A stretch of 39,469 nt of DNA from Bacteroidales bacterium UBA3808. Its GTDB lineage: Bacteria; Bacteroidota; Bacteroidia; Bacteroidales; Paludibacteraceae. The notes under the pieces were generated by a model. That model was not told the origin of the DNA. It saw only the letters and a list, made by a program, of their open reading frames with translations, and ran no database searches. A program made the translations under genes and the position numbers. The stretch spans positions 1 through 39,469 of the forward strand of contig DFEG01000018.1 in the NCBI GenBank assembly GCA_002369075.1. Direction: 5' to 3'. Within the stretch, counting starts at the first letter, position 1; each line of letters begins with the position of its first letter. Of the stretch, positions 7,631 to 14,933 are shown in pieces.

Positions 7631-8533
7631 ATGACTTCAGAAGAGTTATTACAGAGAGTTCGGAAGATAGAAATCAAGACGCACGGTTTGAGCCGTAATA
7701 TCTTCGCAGGCGAGTACCACAGCCAGTTCAAGGGCCGTGGTATGGCTTTCAGCGAGGTGCGCGAGTACCAGCCGGGGGACGACGTGCGGTCGATAGACTG
7801 GAACGTGACGGCGCGGATGAACCGACCGTATATCAAAGTCTATGAAGAGGAACGCGAGCTGACGGTCATGTTGCTCGTCGATGTGAGCGGCAGCCGTGAT
7901 TTCGGAACCCGAAGCCAGATGAAACGCGACACGATCGCCGAAGTAGCGGCGACACTGGCATTCTCCACCATAGAGAACAACGACAAGGTGGGCGTGATCT
8001 TCTTCTCGGACCAAGTAGAGAAATTCATTCCGCCGAAGAAGGGAAAGAGCCATGTGCTGCATATTATTCGCGAGCTGTTGAGCTTCGAGCCCGAGCACCA
8101 CGGCACGGACATCAACGCGGCATTAGAGTACCTGACGAACGCCCAAAAGAGAAGGTGTACGGCGTTCCTGATTTCGGATCTGATGGACCCGAAATTAGTA
8201 GAAAGTCGAAAGTCGAAAGACCGCTACGCTCAAAGCCATGTGGATTCTATCGTCATCGCCAGCCGTAAGCATGACCTGAGCGCCATACAGATATACGACC
8301 GTCGCGATGCGGAACTGCCGGACGTTGGACTACTCAAGGTGCGTGACCCGGAGACGGGTGCACGCGTGTGGACCGACACCGGCTTAGAGTCCGTGCGCAA
8401 GGCGTACGCCGAGGCGTGGAGGCAACAGCAAGAGGCGCTGGAAGAGATATACAACAAGACCGGCATCAACCACGTGTCCATGCGGACGGATGAAGACTAT
8501 GTGAAGGCTTTAATGCGGCTATTCGCGCATTAA
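7631..8533 (+). CDS. DUF58 domain protein
   Basis: 300 residues. It carries the DUF58 signature GRGMAFSEVREYQPGDDVRS followed by IDWNVTARM, then a VWA-like fold beginning LLVDVSGSRDFG. Such proteins stand between MoxR and the Bat VWA proteins in nearly all Bacteroidetes bat loci and are thought to be MoxR partners; the biochemical role is not established. The start is set at ATG 7631 because the 19 upstream in-frame codons fall in intergenic repeats. Residues 190-202 (VESRKSKDRYAQS) are encoded by a repeat and interrupt the usual LISDFMDP...RRHD stretch, where homologues have a shorter link. It is followed by a 59-base spacer with a hairpin. Confidence 0.9.
   Translation: MTSEELLQRVRKIEIKTHGLSRNIFAGEYHSQFKGRGMAFSEVREYQPGDDVRSIDWNVTARMNRPYIKVYEEERELTVMLLVDVSGSRDFGTRSQMKRDTIAEVAATLAFSTIENNDKVGVIFFSDQVEKFIPPKKGKSHVLHIIRELLSFEPEHHGTDINAALEYLTNAQKRRCTAFLISDLMDPKLVESRKSKDRYAQSHVDSIVIASRKHDLSAIQIYDRRDAELPDVGLLKVRDPETGARVWTDTGLESVRKAYAEAWRQQQEALEEIYNKTGINHVSMRTDEDYVKALMRLFAH
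8198..8235 (+). repeat. AGTCGAAAGTCGAAAG plus GACCGCTACGCTCAAAG repeats inside DUF58 gene
   Basis: Two repeat types joined: a tandem 9-mer AAAGTCGAA also present in the S9 peptidase gene and related to the dxr start, then a 17-mer that matches 4056-4072 with one change. It is read as VESRKSKDRYAQS without breaking the frame. Confidence 0.75.
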
Positions 8534-8561
8534 AGCGTTGAAGTGTTAAAGAGTTAAAATG

Positions 8562-8581
8562 GTTTTGTTTGACAACAAAAC
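8562..8581 (+). other. Hairpin in the spacer before the next bat-operon gene
   Basis: GTTTTGTT-TGAC-AACAAAAC, a perfect 8-bp stem with a 4-base loop, 12 bases before the next ATG. No T-run follows, so it is not a clear terminator; it might stabilise or process the polycistronic mRNA. Confidence 0.5.
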
Positions 8582-8592
8582 GTTAAACTGAT

Positions 8593-9552
8593 ATGTTTTA
8601 TAATTTATTATTAGCGATAGTAGTCAGCGCGAGCATCGATAGTACCATGCTGATGATCGGCGACCAGACGGCAATGCACCTGGAGGTAACCAAAGAACCG
8701 AAAGAACAAGTGCAGATGCCCGTTTTCGGCGAACAGTTGCAGGACGGCATCGAGATCGTCAAGGCTTCTCCAATCGACACTACCCTGCTCTCCGACGGCC
8801 GCGTCAAACTGAGTCAGGAGCTGACGCTGACGAGTTTCAAAGACAGCCTTTTTGCAATCAAGCCGATTGCCGTAGCCAGCGGCGAGGACACGTTCCGGAC
8901 CGATCCGATGGCGCTCAATGTGGTACAGCCGTTCGAGGTGGACAGTTCGATGGCAATCACCGATATAAAGGATATCGAGAAGGCCCCGATCTGGTGGTGG
9001 GGAATTATTCGCTGGATTTTATTGGCACTGGCGATTATCGGTCTCTTTATCGGCGTTTACTACGGCGTCATGTGGTACCGCAAGCATTTCCACAAGGACG
9101 AAGAAGAGGCGGTTGAGCCGGAACTGCTGCGTCCGGCAGACGAGGTAGCACTGGAGAAACTGGACGAGATCAAGGCACAGAAGATATGGAAAGACGGCAA
9201 GGTCAAAGAATACCAGACCGAACTGACGGATGTCGTGCGCGAGTATATCAGCCGGAGGTTCGAGGTTCAGAGTACCGAGAAGACCTCTGACGAGACCCTG
9301 AAGGAACTAAAGCCCCTTTTAGTGGCGAAAGGCGAAGGGTTAGAGGCTAATGTAGATGGCAAAGCCCTTTACGAGCGGCTGAGCAAGATGCTGCGCACAG
9401 CGGATTTAGTGAAGTTTGCCAAATGGCATACCACGCCGGACGAGAACGAACAGGCACTGACCACGGCGTATGATTTCGTAAAAGAAACTTCTAAGCCGGA
9501 AAATCCGGATCTTTCGGAAAATCCGGATAAAGGAAAGGAGGAGAACGTATGA
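8593..9552 (+). CDS. Single-span membrane protein of the bat operon (unnamed, before batA)
   Basis: 319 residues, no close named family that I recognise. Residues 1-15 are hydrophobic and may be a signal or anchor. A beta-rich extracytoplasmic part follows, then one strong transmembrane helix (about 135-160, after KAPIWWWG) and a cytoplasmic acidic and helical domain (ELTDVVREYISRRF). This architecture and position, between DUF58 and BatA, are standard in Bacteroidetes bat operons, where the protein may link the MoxR/DUF58 side to the VWA proteins. Residues 245-252 (KGEGLEA region) are encoded by a 21-bp sequence found identically in mfd. Residues 302-313 contain a duplicated ENPD motif. It overlaps batA by 4 bp (ATGA), indicating translational coupling. 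Confidence 0.75.
   Translation: MFYNLLLAIVVSASIDSTMLMIGDQTAMHLEVTKEPKEQVQMPVFGEQLQDGIEIVKASPIDTTLLSDGRVKLSQELTLTSFKDSLFAIKPIAVASGEDTFRTDPMALNVVQPFEVDSSMAITDIKDIEKAPIWWWGIIRWILLALAIIGLFIGVYYGVMWYRKHFHKDEEEAVEPELLRPADEVALEKLDEIKAQKIWKDGKVKEYQTELTDVVREYISRRFEVQSTEKTSDETLKELKPLLVAKGEGLEANVDGKALYERLSKMLRTADLVKFAKWHTTPDENEQALTTAYDFVKETSKPENPDLSENPDKGKEENV
9327..9347 (+). repeat. 21-bp dispersed repeat shared with mfd, copy 1
   Basis: Identical at all 21 positions to 24439-24459 in mfd; it begins GAAAGGCGAAGGGTT and ends AGAGGC. Both copies are read in the same frame as KGEGLEA. Confidence 0.85.
9497..9528 (+). repeat. Direct repeat of CGGAAAATCCGGAT
   Basis: Two copies at 9497-9510 and 9515-9528 (18-bp period), encoding PENPDLSENPD at the C-terminus of the pre-BatA protein. 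Confidence 0.8.
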
Positions 9553-10535
9553 CTTTTGCTAATCCCGGATATTTATTTCTGCTACTGCTGCTGTTTCCTA
9601 TTATAGGATGGTACGCGTACGAGCTCTGGAAATCGGACGCGAGCGTGCAGCTCAGCGACACCCGCACGTTGGCGGCACAGCCTAAGAGCGTGCGTATCTG
9701 GTTGCTCCACGTGCCTTTTATACTGCGTGTGGCGGTGGTAATGCTGCTGAGCGTGGCATTAGCAAGACCGCAGCTGACCAACCGGTGGTCATCGGAGAGC
9801 ACCGAAGGTATCGATATAATGATGGCGCTCGACATATCGGGTACGATGCTGGCGGAGGACCTCAAACCGAACCGTCTGGAGGCCGCCAAACAGGTAGCGT
9901 CGGACTTTGTGATTGCCCGTCCGAACGACCAGATAGGTCTGGTAGTCTTCGCTGGCGAGAGTTTCACCCAATGCCCGCTGACAACCGACCACGCAGTGCT
10001 CGTCAACCTCTTCAAGTCCGTGGACTACGGTATGATCGAGGACGGTACGGCGATTGGTCTGGGTCTCGCGAACGCGGTGAACCGAATGAAGGACAGCCAG
10101 ACCAAATCGAAAGTGGTGATCCTGCTGACGGATGGTAGTAACAACCGCGGCGACATCGATCCGCAGACGGCTGCCGAGATCGCCAAGACCTTTGGGATAA
10201 GGGTCTATACGGTGGGTGTGGGCAGTTACGGACAGACACGCGTACCGGTGAACACCCCGATGGGACGGCAGTACGTGACGATGGATTCGGAGTTTGACGA
10301 AGGCACCCTCCGCGGCATCGCAGAGGTCACCGGCGGGCAGTATTTCCGCGCGACGGACAACACCAGTCTCAAACGCATCTACGAGCAGATCGACCAACTG
10401 GAGAAGACCAAACTGCGGGTGCGCGAGTACTCAAAGCACACGGAGAACTTCGCCCCCTTCCTCTACGCGGCACTGGCATGCCTGCTGTTGGAGATTATTC
10501 TGAGGTACTTTGTCCTACGGACAATTGCGAATTAA
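9549..10535 (+). CDS. batA: BatA, VWA-domain membrane protein
   Basis: 328 residues with two N-terminal transmembrane helices (about 8-22 and 56-72), a periplasm- or cytoplasm-exposed von Willebrand factor A domain (about 88-290) and a C-terminal helix (about 308-323). The metal-ion-dependent adhesion site is present as DISGT (95-99), with Thr in place of the last Ser of DxSxS, Thr167 in EDGTAIG and Asp195 in LLTDGSN. It probably forms a membrane complex with BatB and the TPR proteins, associated in Bacteroides with oxygen tolerance and envelope stress. It is coupled to the upstream gene by an ATGA overlap and has an AGGAGG sequence 8-13 bases before the ATG, embedded in the upstream coding region. 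An AT-rich 16-bp spacer separates it from batB. Confidence 0.93.
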   Translation: MTFANPGYLFLLLLLFPIIGWYAYELWKSDASVQLSDTRTLAAQPKSVRIWLLHVPFILRVAVVMLLSVALARPQLTNRWSSESTEGIDIMMALDISGTMLAEDLKPNRLEAAKQVASDFVIARPNDQIGLVVFAGESFTQCPLTTDHAVLVNLFKSVDYGMIEDGTAIGLGLANAVNRMKDSQTKSKVVILLTDGSNNRGDIDPQTAAEIAKTFGIRVYTVGVGSYGQTRVPVNTPMGRQYVTMDSEFDEGTLRGIAEVTGGQYFRATDNTSLKRIYEQIDQLEKTKLRVREYSKHTENFAPFLYAALACLLLEIILRYFVLRTIAN

Positions 10536-10551
10536 AAATTAAAAATTACAA

Positions 10552-11598
10552 ATGTTTAGGTTAGCTAATATAGAGTTTTTATGGGCGGGTGTGATAATCA
10601 TCCCGGTTTTCATCGCAGCCTATCTATGGTACACCGGCCGTAAGAGAAAACAGTTGGAGGAGTTCGGCGACCCCGAACTGATGGAGGCGCTGATGCCCAA
10701 TGCCAGCCGTGTTCGTCCGGCGGTCAAGTTCTCCATCCTCATGGTGGCATTAGCGTTCCTGATTTTCGCCGCCGCCCGGCCGCAGTTCGGTCAAAGCGAA
10801 CACACGGAGAAGCGGCAGGGTATAGAAGCTGTCGTGGCACTGGATATATCCAACTCCATGCTCGCTGAAGACGTCGCCCCGAACCGTCTGGACCGTGCCA
10901 AACAGATGCTGAGCAAGCTGATGGATAACATGGTTAACGACAAAGTGGGACTCGTGGTCTTTGCCGGCGACGCGTTCGTGCAACTGCCGATCACTTGCGA
11001 CTACGTGTCCGCAAAGATGTTTCTGAACTCCATAAAACCCGAGCTCATTAAGACGCAGGGTACCGCGATAGGCCAGGCGCTGAGCACCTCTATCCGGTGC
11101 TTCGGGGAACAGAGTGAAGCCAGCCGGGCAATCATCCTCATCACCGACGGTGAGAACCACGAGGACGACGCCGTAGCCGTAGCCAAGAGAGCCAAAGAGG
11201 CAGGGATACAGGTGCTGGTAGTCGGTATCGGCAAACCCGAAGGATCGCCTATCCCCATGCCCGGCACCAACAGCTTCCGCAAGGACCGGAACGGCAATGT
11301 GGTGGTCAGCAAGCTGAACGAAGAGATGTGTAAGGAGATTGCGCAGGCAGGCGGAGGTATCTATGTCCGCTGCGACAACACCAACACCGCAACCAAGGCT
11401 ATCCAGAAAGAGTTGGACAAATTAGCCACTCAGGAGATAGAGACACAGGTCTTCACGGACTATAACGAGCAGTTCCAGAGTTTTGCACTCATCGCGTTGC
11501 TGCTCCTCGTAATCGATTTCTTTATCTTCAACAGGAAGAACAAATCACTGACAAGACTGGATATTTTCGGAGAATCAGGAGTCAGGAATCAAGAATAA
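10552..11598 (+). CDS. batB: BatB, VWA-domain membrane protein
   Basis: 348 residues, paralogous to BatA: N-terminal helices (about 9-27 and 58-75), VWA domain with a canonical MIDAS DISNS (98-102), the TQGTAIGQAL motif and LITDGENHEDD, then a C-terminal helix (FALIALLLLVIDFFIF). It is the expected partner of BatA in the Bat complex. The last nine residues (GESGVRNQE) are encoded by a repeat of GAGTCAGGAATCA type, so the C-terminus seems to have been extended by repeat sequence. It lies 7 bp before batC in the same operon. Confidence 0.93.
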   Translation: MFRLANIEFLWAGVIIIPVFIAAYLWYTGRKRKQLEEFGDPELMEALMPNASRVRPAVKFSILMVALAFLIFAAARPQFGQSEHTEKRQGIEAVVALDISNSMLAEDVAPNRLDRAKQMLSKLMDNMVNDKVGLVVFAGDAFVQLPITCDYVSAKMFLNSIKPELIKTQGTAIGQALSTSIRCFGEQSEASRAIILITDGENHEDDAVAVAKRAKEAGIQVLVVGIGKPEGSPIPMPGTNSFRKDRNGNVVVSKLNEEMCKEIAQAGGGIYVRCDNTNTATKAIQKELDKLATQEIETQVFTDYNEQFQSFALIALLLLVIDFFIFNRKNKSLTRLDIFGESGVRNQE

Positions 11599-11605
11599 GG
11601 ACATT

Positions 11606-12313
11606 ATGAAGAAGATATTAGTCATATTTTGCAGTCTGTTTTGGGTCTCCACGTCGCTGTTTGCGCAGAAAGAGGCGGGCGATGTGCGGAAAGGCAACCG
11701 CGAGTATAAGAAACAGAACTACACCGAGGCGGAGGTGAACTACCGCCGCGGGTTGGACAAGAACAAAGAGGGCTACGAGGCGCATTACAACCTCGGCGAC
11801 GCACTCTTCAAACAGGACAAGTATGCCGACGCGCAGGCAGAGTTCGAGACAGCCGCCAAGCTGCTGGACAAAGAGAAAGACGGCGAGCGGTACGCCAAAT
11901 CGATGCACAACATCGGTAACTGCGCGTTCGCCCAACAGCAATACGACAAGGCCGTTGCCGCATTCCAGGAGAGTCTGAGGCACAACCCCTCGGACAATGA
12001 CACACGGTACAATCTGGTAAAATCAATGCAGATGTTGCAACAGCAACAGCAGCAACAACAACAAAAACAAAACCAAGACCAGCAGCAGGAAAAACAGGAT
12101 CAGCAGCAACAGCAGCAACAGCAACAACAGCAAGAGCAACAGCAGGATCAAAACCAAGACCAGCAACAGCAGCAACAGCCGCAGAATGAGGATCAGATGG
12201 ACAAGGAGACGGCTGAACAGATCCTGGAGGCATTGGAGCAAGACGAGCAGGACACGCAGGAGAAATTGCAACGGCAGCAGGGTAAGAAGCGCAGAGTTGA
12301 GAAAGAATGGTAA
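11606..12313 (+). CDS. batC: BatC, secreted TPR protein with long polyglutamine region
   Basis: 235 residues. A signal peptide (cleavage likely after SLFA, residue 20) precedes three TPR-like helical pairs (about 27-135, for example GYEAHYNLGDALFKQ and YAKSMHNIGNCAF). Residues about 145-192 are almost pure Gln with Asn, Asp, Lys and Glu, encoded by mixed CAG and CAA. The end (AEQILEALEQDEQDTQEK) is the conserved BatC tail. It probably acts in the periplasm as a scaffold for BatA/BatB. The Gln tract is a feature of the family, but its length here is large and could vary by replication slippage. The last codons overlap the first possible start of batD. Confidence 0.88.
   Translation: MKKILVIFCSLFWVSTSLFAQKEAGDVRKGNREYKKQNYTEAEVNYRRGLDKNKEGYEAHYNLGDALFKQDKYADAQAEFETAAKLLDKEKDGERYAKSMHNIGNCAFAQQQYDKAVAAFQESLRHNPSDNDTRYNLVKSMQMLQQQQQQQQQKQNQDQQQEKQDQQQQQQQQQQQEQQQDQNQDQQQQQQPQNEDQMDKETAEQILEALEQDEQDTQEKLQRQQGKKRRVEKEW
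12038..12180 (+). repeat. CAG/CAA tract encoding polyglutamine in batC
   Basis: Mostly CAA and CAG triplets with a few AAG, AAC, GAC and GAG codons over about 143 bp. Mixed codons reduce but do not exclude slippage; any change in multiples of three would keep the frame. Confidence 0.9.
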
Positions 12314-12315
12314 GT

Positions 12316-14160
12316 ATGAGAAAATTTGCATTAATAGTATTATCGTTTATCACCTTGTCGGTTTTTGCCGATGAAGTGGTTTTCAGGGCACAAGCGCCCA
12401 AACAAGTGGTAGTGGGCAGGCCGTTCCAGGTGACCTACACCGTGAACCAGCGCAGCCGCGATCTGCGTGCGCCGGAGTTCACGGATTTCGATGTCCTGAG
12501 CGGACCGTACACCTCCACCAGCAGTAGTACCTCGTTCGTGAACGGCAAACGGACCTCGTCCTTTGAGCAGACCTACACGTACATGCTCATGGCACAGAAG
12601 GAAGGTACGTTCACCATCGGTCCGGCTACCGTCAGAGTGGATGGCGAGAACGTGCAGTCCAACGGCGTGCGGATACAGGTGCTGCCGGAGGACCGGCAAG
12701 ACGACAGTCAGCCTTCAGCAGTCAGCAGTCAGTCATCAGCCCAGCGCAGCCAGAGCAACACCGGCGCAGTGACCTCGGAGAACCTCTTCGTGCGCACGAT
12801 AGCCTCCAAGACGCGTGTACACGAGCAGGAAGCGCTCATGATCACGTACAAGCTCTATTTCGCGAATGTCGATGTCGCGCAGCTGACCAACAACACCAAG
12901 CTGCCGGAGTTCACGGGATTCCTCAAACAGGAGTTGGAGCAAGGCGAGATACAGACGGAGCTGGAGCACTACAACGGCCGCAACTACCAGACAGCGGTGC
13001 TCTACCGCACTATCCTCTACCCGCAGCACTCGGGCGAGATCAAGATCGACCCCGCGCGGTTTGAGGCGGTGCTCCGCGTACAGACCCAGCAGCGGGCACG
13101 GAGTATATTCGACGATTTCTTCGGTTCGTACACCAATGTGACGAAGATGCTCACAGCGCCGGGCGTGACGATCCACGTAGCGGCGTTGCCGGGCGGCAAA
13201 CCTGCCGGCTTCAGCGGCGGCGTGGGTAAGTTCAACCTCACCCCCTCCATCTCACAGACCGAGGTGCAAGCCAACGAGGCGGTGACCATCAAACTGGACA
13301 TCTCCGGCGCGGGTAACATGAAACTGCTCAAGACCCCGGCTATCGACTGGCCGGAAGGGTTTGAGCCGTACGACCCGAAGGTGACCAATAACTTCAACAC
13401 CACCACGGCAGGCGTGAGCGGCACAAAGTCCATCGAGTACCTAGCTATCCCGCGCAGCGCCGGAGAATATACTATTCCGGCGGTCAAGTTCAGCTATTTT
13501 GACATCGATGAGAAAACCTATAAGACCCTCACCACGCCGGAATACACGATACACGTAAAGAGAGGTGCGGGAGAGCCGTCAGCCGTCAGCGATCAGCCAT
13601 CAGCCGTCGTGTATCACGCACAGAAAGAGGACATCAAGCAACTCGGCTCAGATATCCGGTATATCAATACCAAGCCTCTGAAGGCGAAGAAAAGCCGTCA
13701 GTTGTCCGCCGCCAGCTATCAATTCTTATGGCTCTGGTACGTGGTGCCGCTGATCATCGCGCTCGTGCTGCTCGTGGTACTCCGCAAGCAGATCAAAGAG
13801 GCGGCAGATATCACGCGGATGCGTTACAAACGCGCCAACAAGGTTGCCCAGAAACGCCTCAAGGCAGCCGCGGCAGCCCTCAAGGCGAACGACAAGGACC
13901 ATTTCTACGAGGAGATCGAGCGTGCAGCCTGGACTTACCTCAGCGACCGTCTGTCTATCCCGACGGCGGACCTCAACAAGGAGAATATTGCTTCTATCCT
14001 ATCCCAAAAAGGCGTCTCGGAGGCTCTGATCAAAGAGGTAATGGACGTCCTCTCCACGGCGGAGTTTGCCCGCTACGCGCCTTCTACGGACCACGGCATG
14101 GACGATCTCTACACCGCTACGACTAACTTGATTAACCAACTGGAAAACGAAAAGATATGA
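12316..14160 (+). CDS. batD: BatD, membrane-anchored beta-sandwich protein
   Basis: 614 residues from ATG 12316; an ATG nine bases upstream lies inside the batC end and would add MVS. A signal peptide (MRKFALIVLSFITLSVFA) precedes three beta-rich domains of the BatD/oxygen-tolerance family, with conserved features VGRPFQVTYTVN and EALMITYKLYFANVDV. A transmembrane helix (about 472-494) and a cytoplasmic helical domain (AADITRMRYKRANKVAQKRL) close the protein. Its role is probably to organise the Bat complex on the periplasmic side. At least two linkers (residues about 130-145 and 420-431, both with a PSAVS string) and possibly a third (about 458-466) are encoded by GTCAGC-type repeats. It overlaps batE by 4 bp. 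Confidence 0.9.
   Translation: MRKFALIVLSFITLSVFADEVVFRAQAPKQVVVGRPFQVTYTVNQRSRDLRAPEFTDFDVLSGPYTSTSSSTSFVNGKRTSSFEQTYTYMLMAQKEGTFTIGPATVRVDGENVQSNGVRIQVLPEDRQDDSQPSAVSSQSSAQRSQSNTGAVTSENLFVRTIASKTRVHEQEALMITYKLYFANVDVAQLTNNTKLPEFTGFLKQELEQGEIQTELEHYNGRNYQTAVLYRTILYPQHSGEIKIDPARFEAVLRVQTQQRARSIFDDFFGSYTNVTKMLTAPGVTIHVAALPGGKPAGFSGGVGKFNLTPSISQTEVQANEAVTIKLDISGAGNMKLLKTPAIDWPEGFEPYDPKVTNNFNTTTAGVSGTKSIEYLAIPRSAGEYTIPAVKFSYFDIDEKTYKTLTTPEYTIHVKRGAGEPSAVSDQPSAVVYHAQKEDIKQLGSDIRYINTKPLKAKKSRQLSAASYQFLWLWYVVPLIIALVLLVVLRKQIKEAADITRMRYKRANKVAQKRLKAAAAALKANDKDHFYEEIERAAWTYLSDRLSIPTADLNKENIASILSQKGVSEALIKEVMDVLSTAEFARYAPSTDHGMDDLYTATTNLINQLENEKI
12705..12740 (+). repeat. CAGTCAGCAGTCAGT repeat inside batD, copy 1
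   Basis: GTCAGCCTTCAGCAGTCAGC-type heptamer run read as SQPSAVSSQSSA. The same nucleotide and peptide pattern occurs at 13576-13607 and in mfd at 24196-24222. Confidence 0.8.
13576..13607 (+). repeat. GTCAGCCGTCAGC repeat inside batD, copy 2
   Basis: Run of CCGTCAGCCGTCAGC, CGATCAGC and CATCAGC units, read as PSAVSDQPSAVV in the same frame as copy 1. A further degenerate stretch at about 13691-13723 encodes RQLSAASYQF. Confidence 0.8.
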
Positions 14161-14933
14161 AAATAGTAGAAAGTAAAAAGCCGGCAGTCGAAAGACTCCT
14201 GTTGTTTCTGACGATAAGTTTTTTGCCGTTGATCTGTTTCGGGCAAGACCGCCAGAGTGCGTTTGACGAGGCGAATGCCGCATACGCGGAAGGGCGTTAT
14301 GAAGAGGCTGCCAAAGGCTACGAGGCACTACTCGCGGAGCAGCCCGACGAAGTGCTGTATTACAATCTCGGCAACGCCCGTTTCAAGCAGGGCGAGCTAG
14401 CGCAGGCAATCCTCAACTACGAGCGTGCACTGCGCCTGAAGCCCAATTACAAGGACGCGCAATATAACCTGGCTTTTGCCCAAAGCCGTATTACGGACAA
14501 CATAAAGGACCAGGATTTCTTCCTCTCCGCGTGGGCACAGGCCATCCGTAACGGACTGAGTGAGCGCACATGGCAGTACCTCTCTGTCAGCCTCTTTATC
14601 CTCGCGCTGATAGGCGTATTGGTGTTCCTTCTCGGTCGCCTTCCCTGGCTCCGTAAGACCGCTTTCCACATCGCGTGGGTTGCCCTGCTCTTCTCGTTAT
14701 GTGCAGGTCTCAACGCGCACTCGCTGCATCAAAGAGACACCCTGCGTAATGAGGCTATCATCACACAGGGTGTCGTTAATGCCAAGTCCTCTCCGGACCG
14801 CTCCGGCACTGATCTCTTCACGCTTCACGAGGGCACGAAAGTGACCATCCGCGAAACGATCGGCGAGTGGTCTAACGTGCGCGTCGGCTCGAACGAGGGT
14901 TGGATTCGGTTGTCGTGCCTCGAGAGGATCTAA
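14157..14933 (+). CDS. batE: BatE, TPR and SH3-like membrane protein
   Basis: 258 residues, last gene of the bat operon, coupled to batD by an ATGA overlap. A signal peptide or anchor (LLLFLTISFLPLICFGQ) is followed by TPR repeats (about 38-105, for example DEVLYYNLGNARFKQ), two transmembrane helices (about 140-160 and 168-185) and a C-terminal bacterial SH3-like domain (VNAKSSPDRSGTDLFTLHEG ... EWSNVRVGSNEGWIRL). This is the usual BatE architecture. The first dozen residues (MKIVESKKPAVER) look repeat-derived and precede the signal peptide. Its 3' end overlaps the convergent lipoprotein gene by 62 bp. Confidence 0.9.
   Translation: MKIVESKKPAVERLLLFLTISFLPLICFGQDRQSAFDEANAAYAEGRYEEAAKGYEALLAEQPDEVLYYNLGNARFKQGELAQAILNYERALRLKPNYKDAQYNLAFAQSRITDNIKDQDFFLSAWAQAIRNGLSERTWQYLSVSLFILALIGVLVFLLGRLPWLRKTAFHIAWVALLFSLCAGLNAHSLHQRDTLRNEAIITQGVVNAKSSPDRSGTDLFTLHEGTKVTIRETIGEWSNVRVGSNEGWIRLSCLERI

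Noticed and set aside
9833..9847. BatA MIDAS Thr99 as a loss of function
   Set aside because: Thr can replace the last Ser of DxSxS, and the other MIDAS residues are intact.
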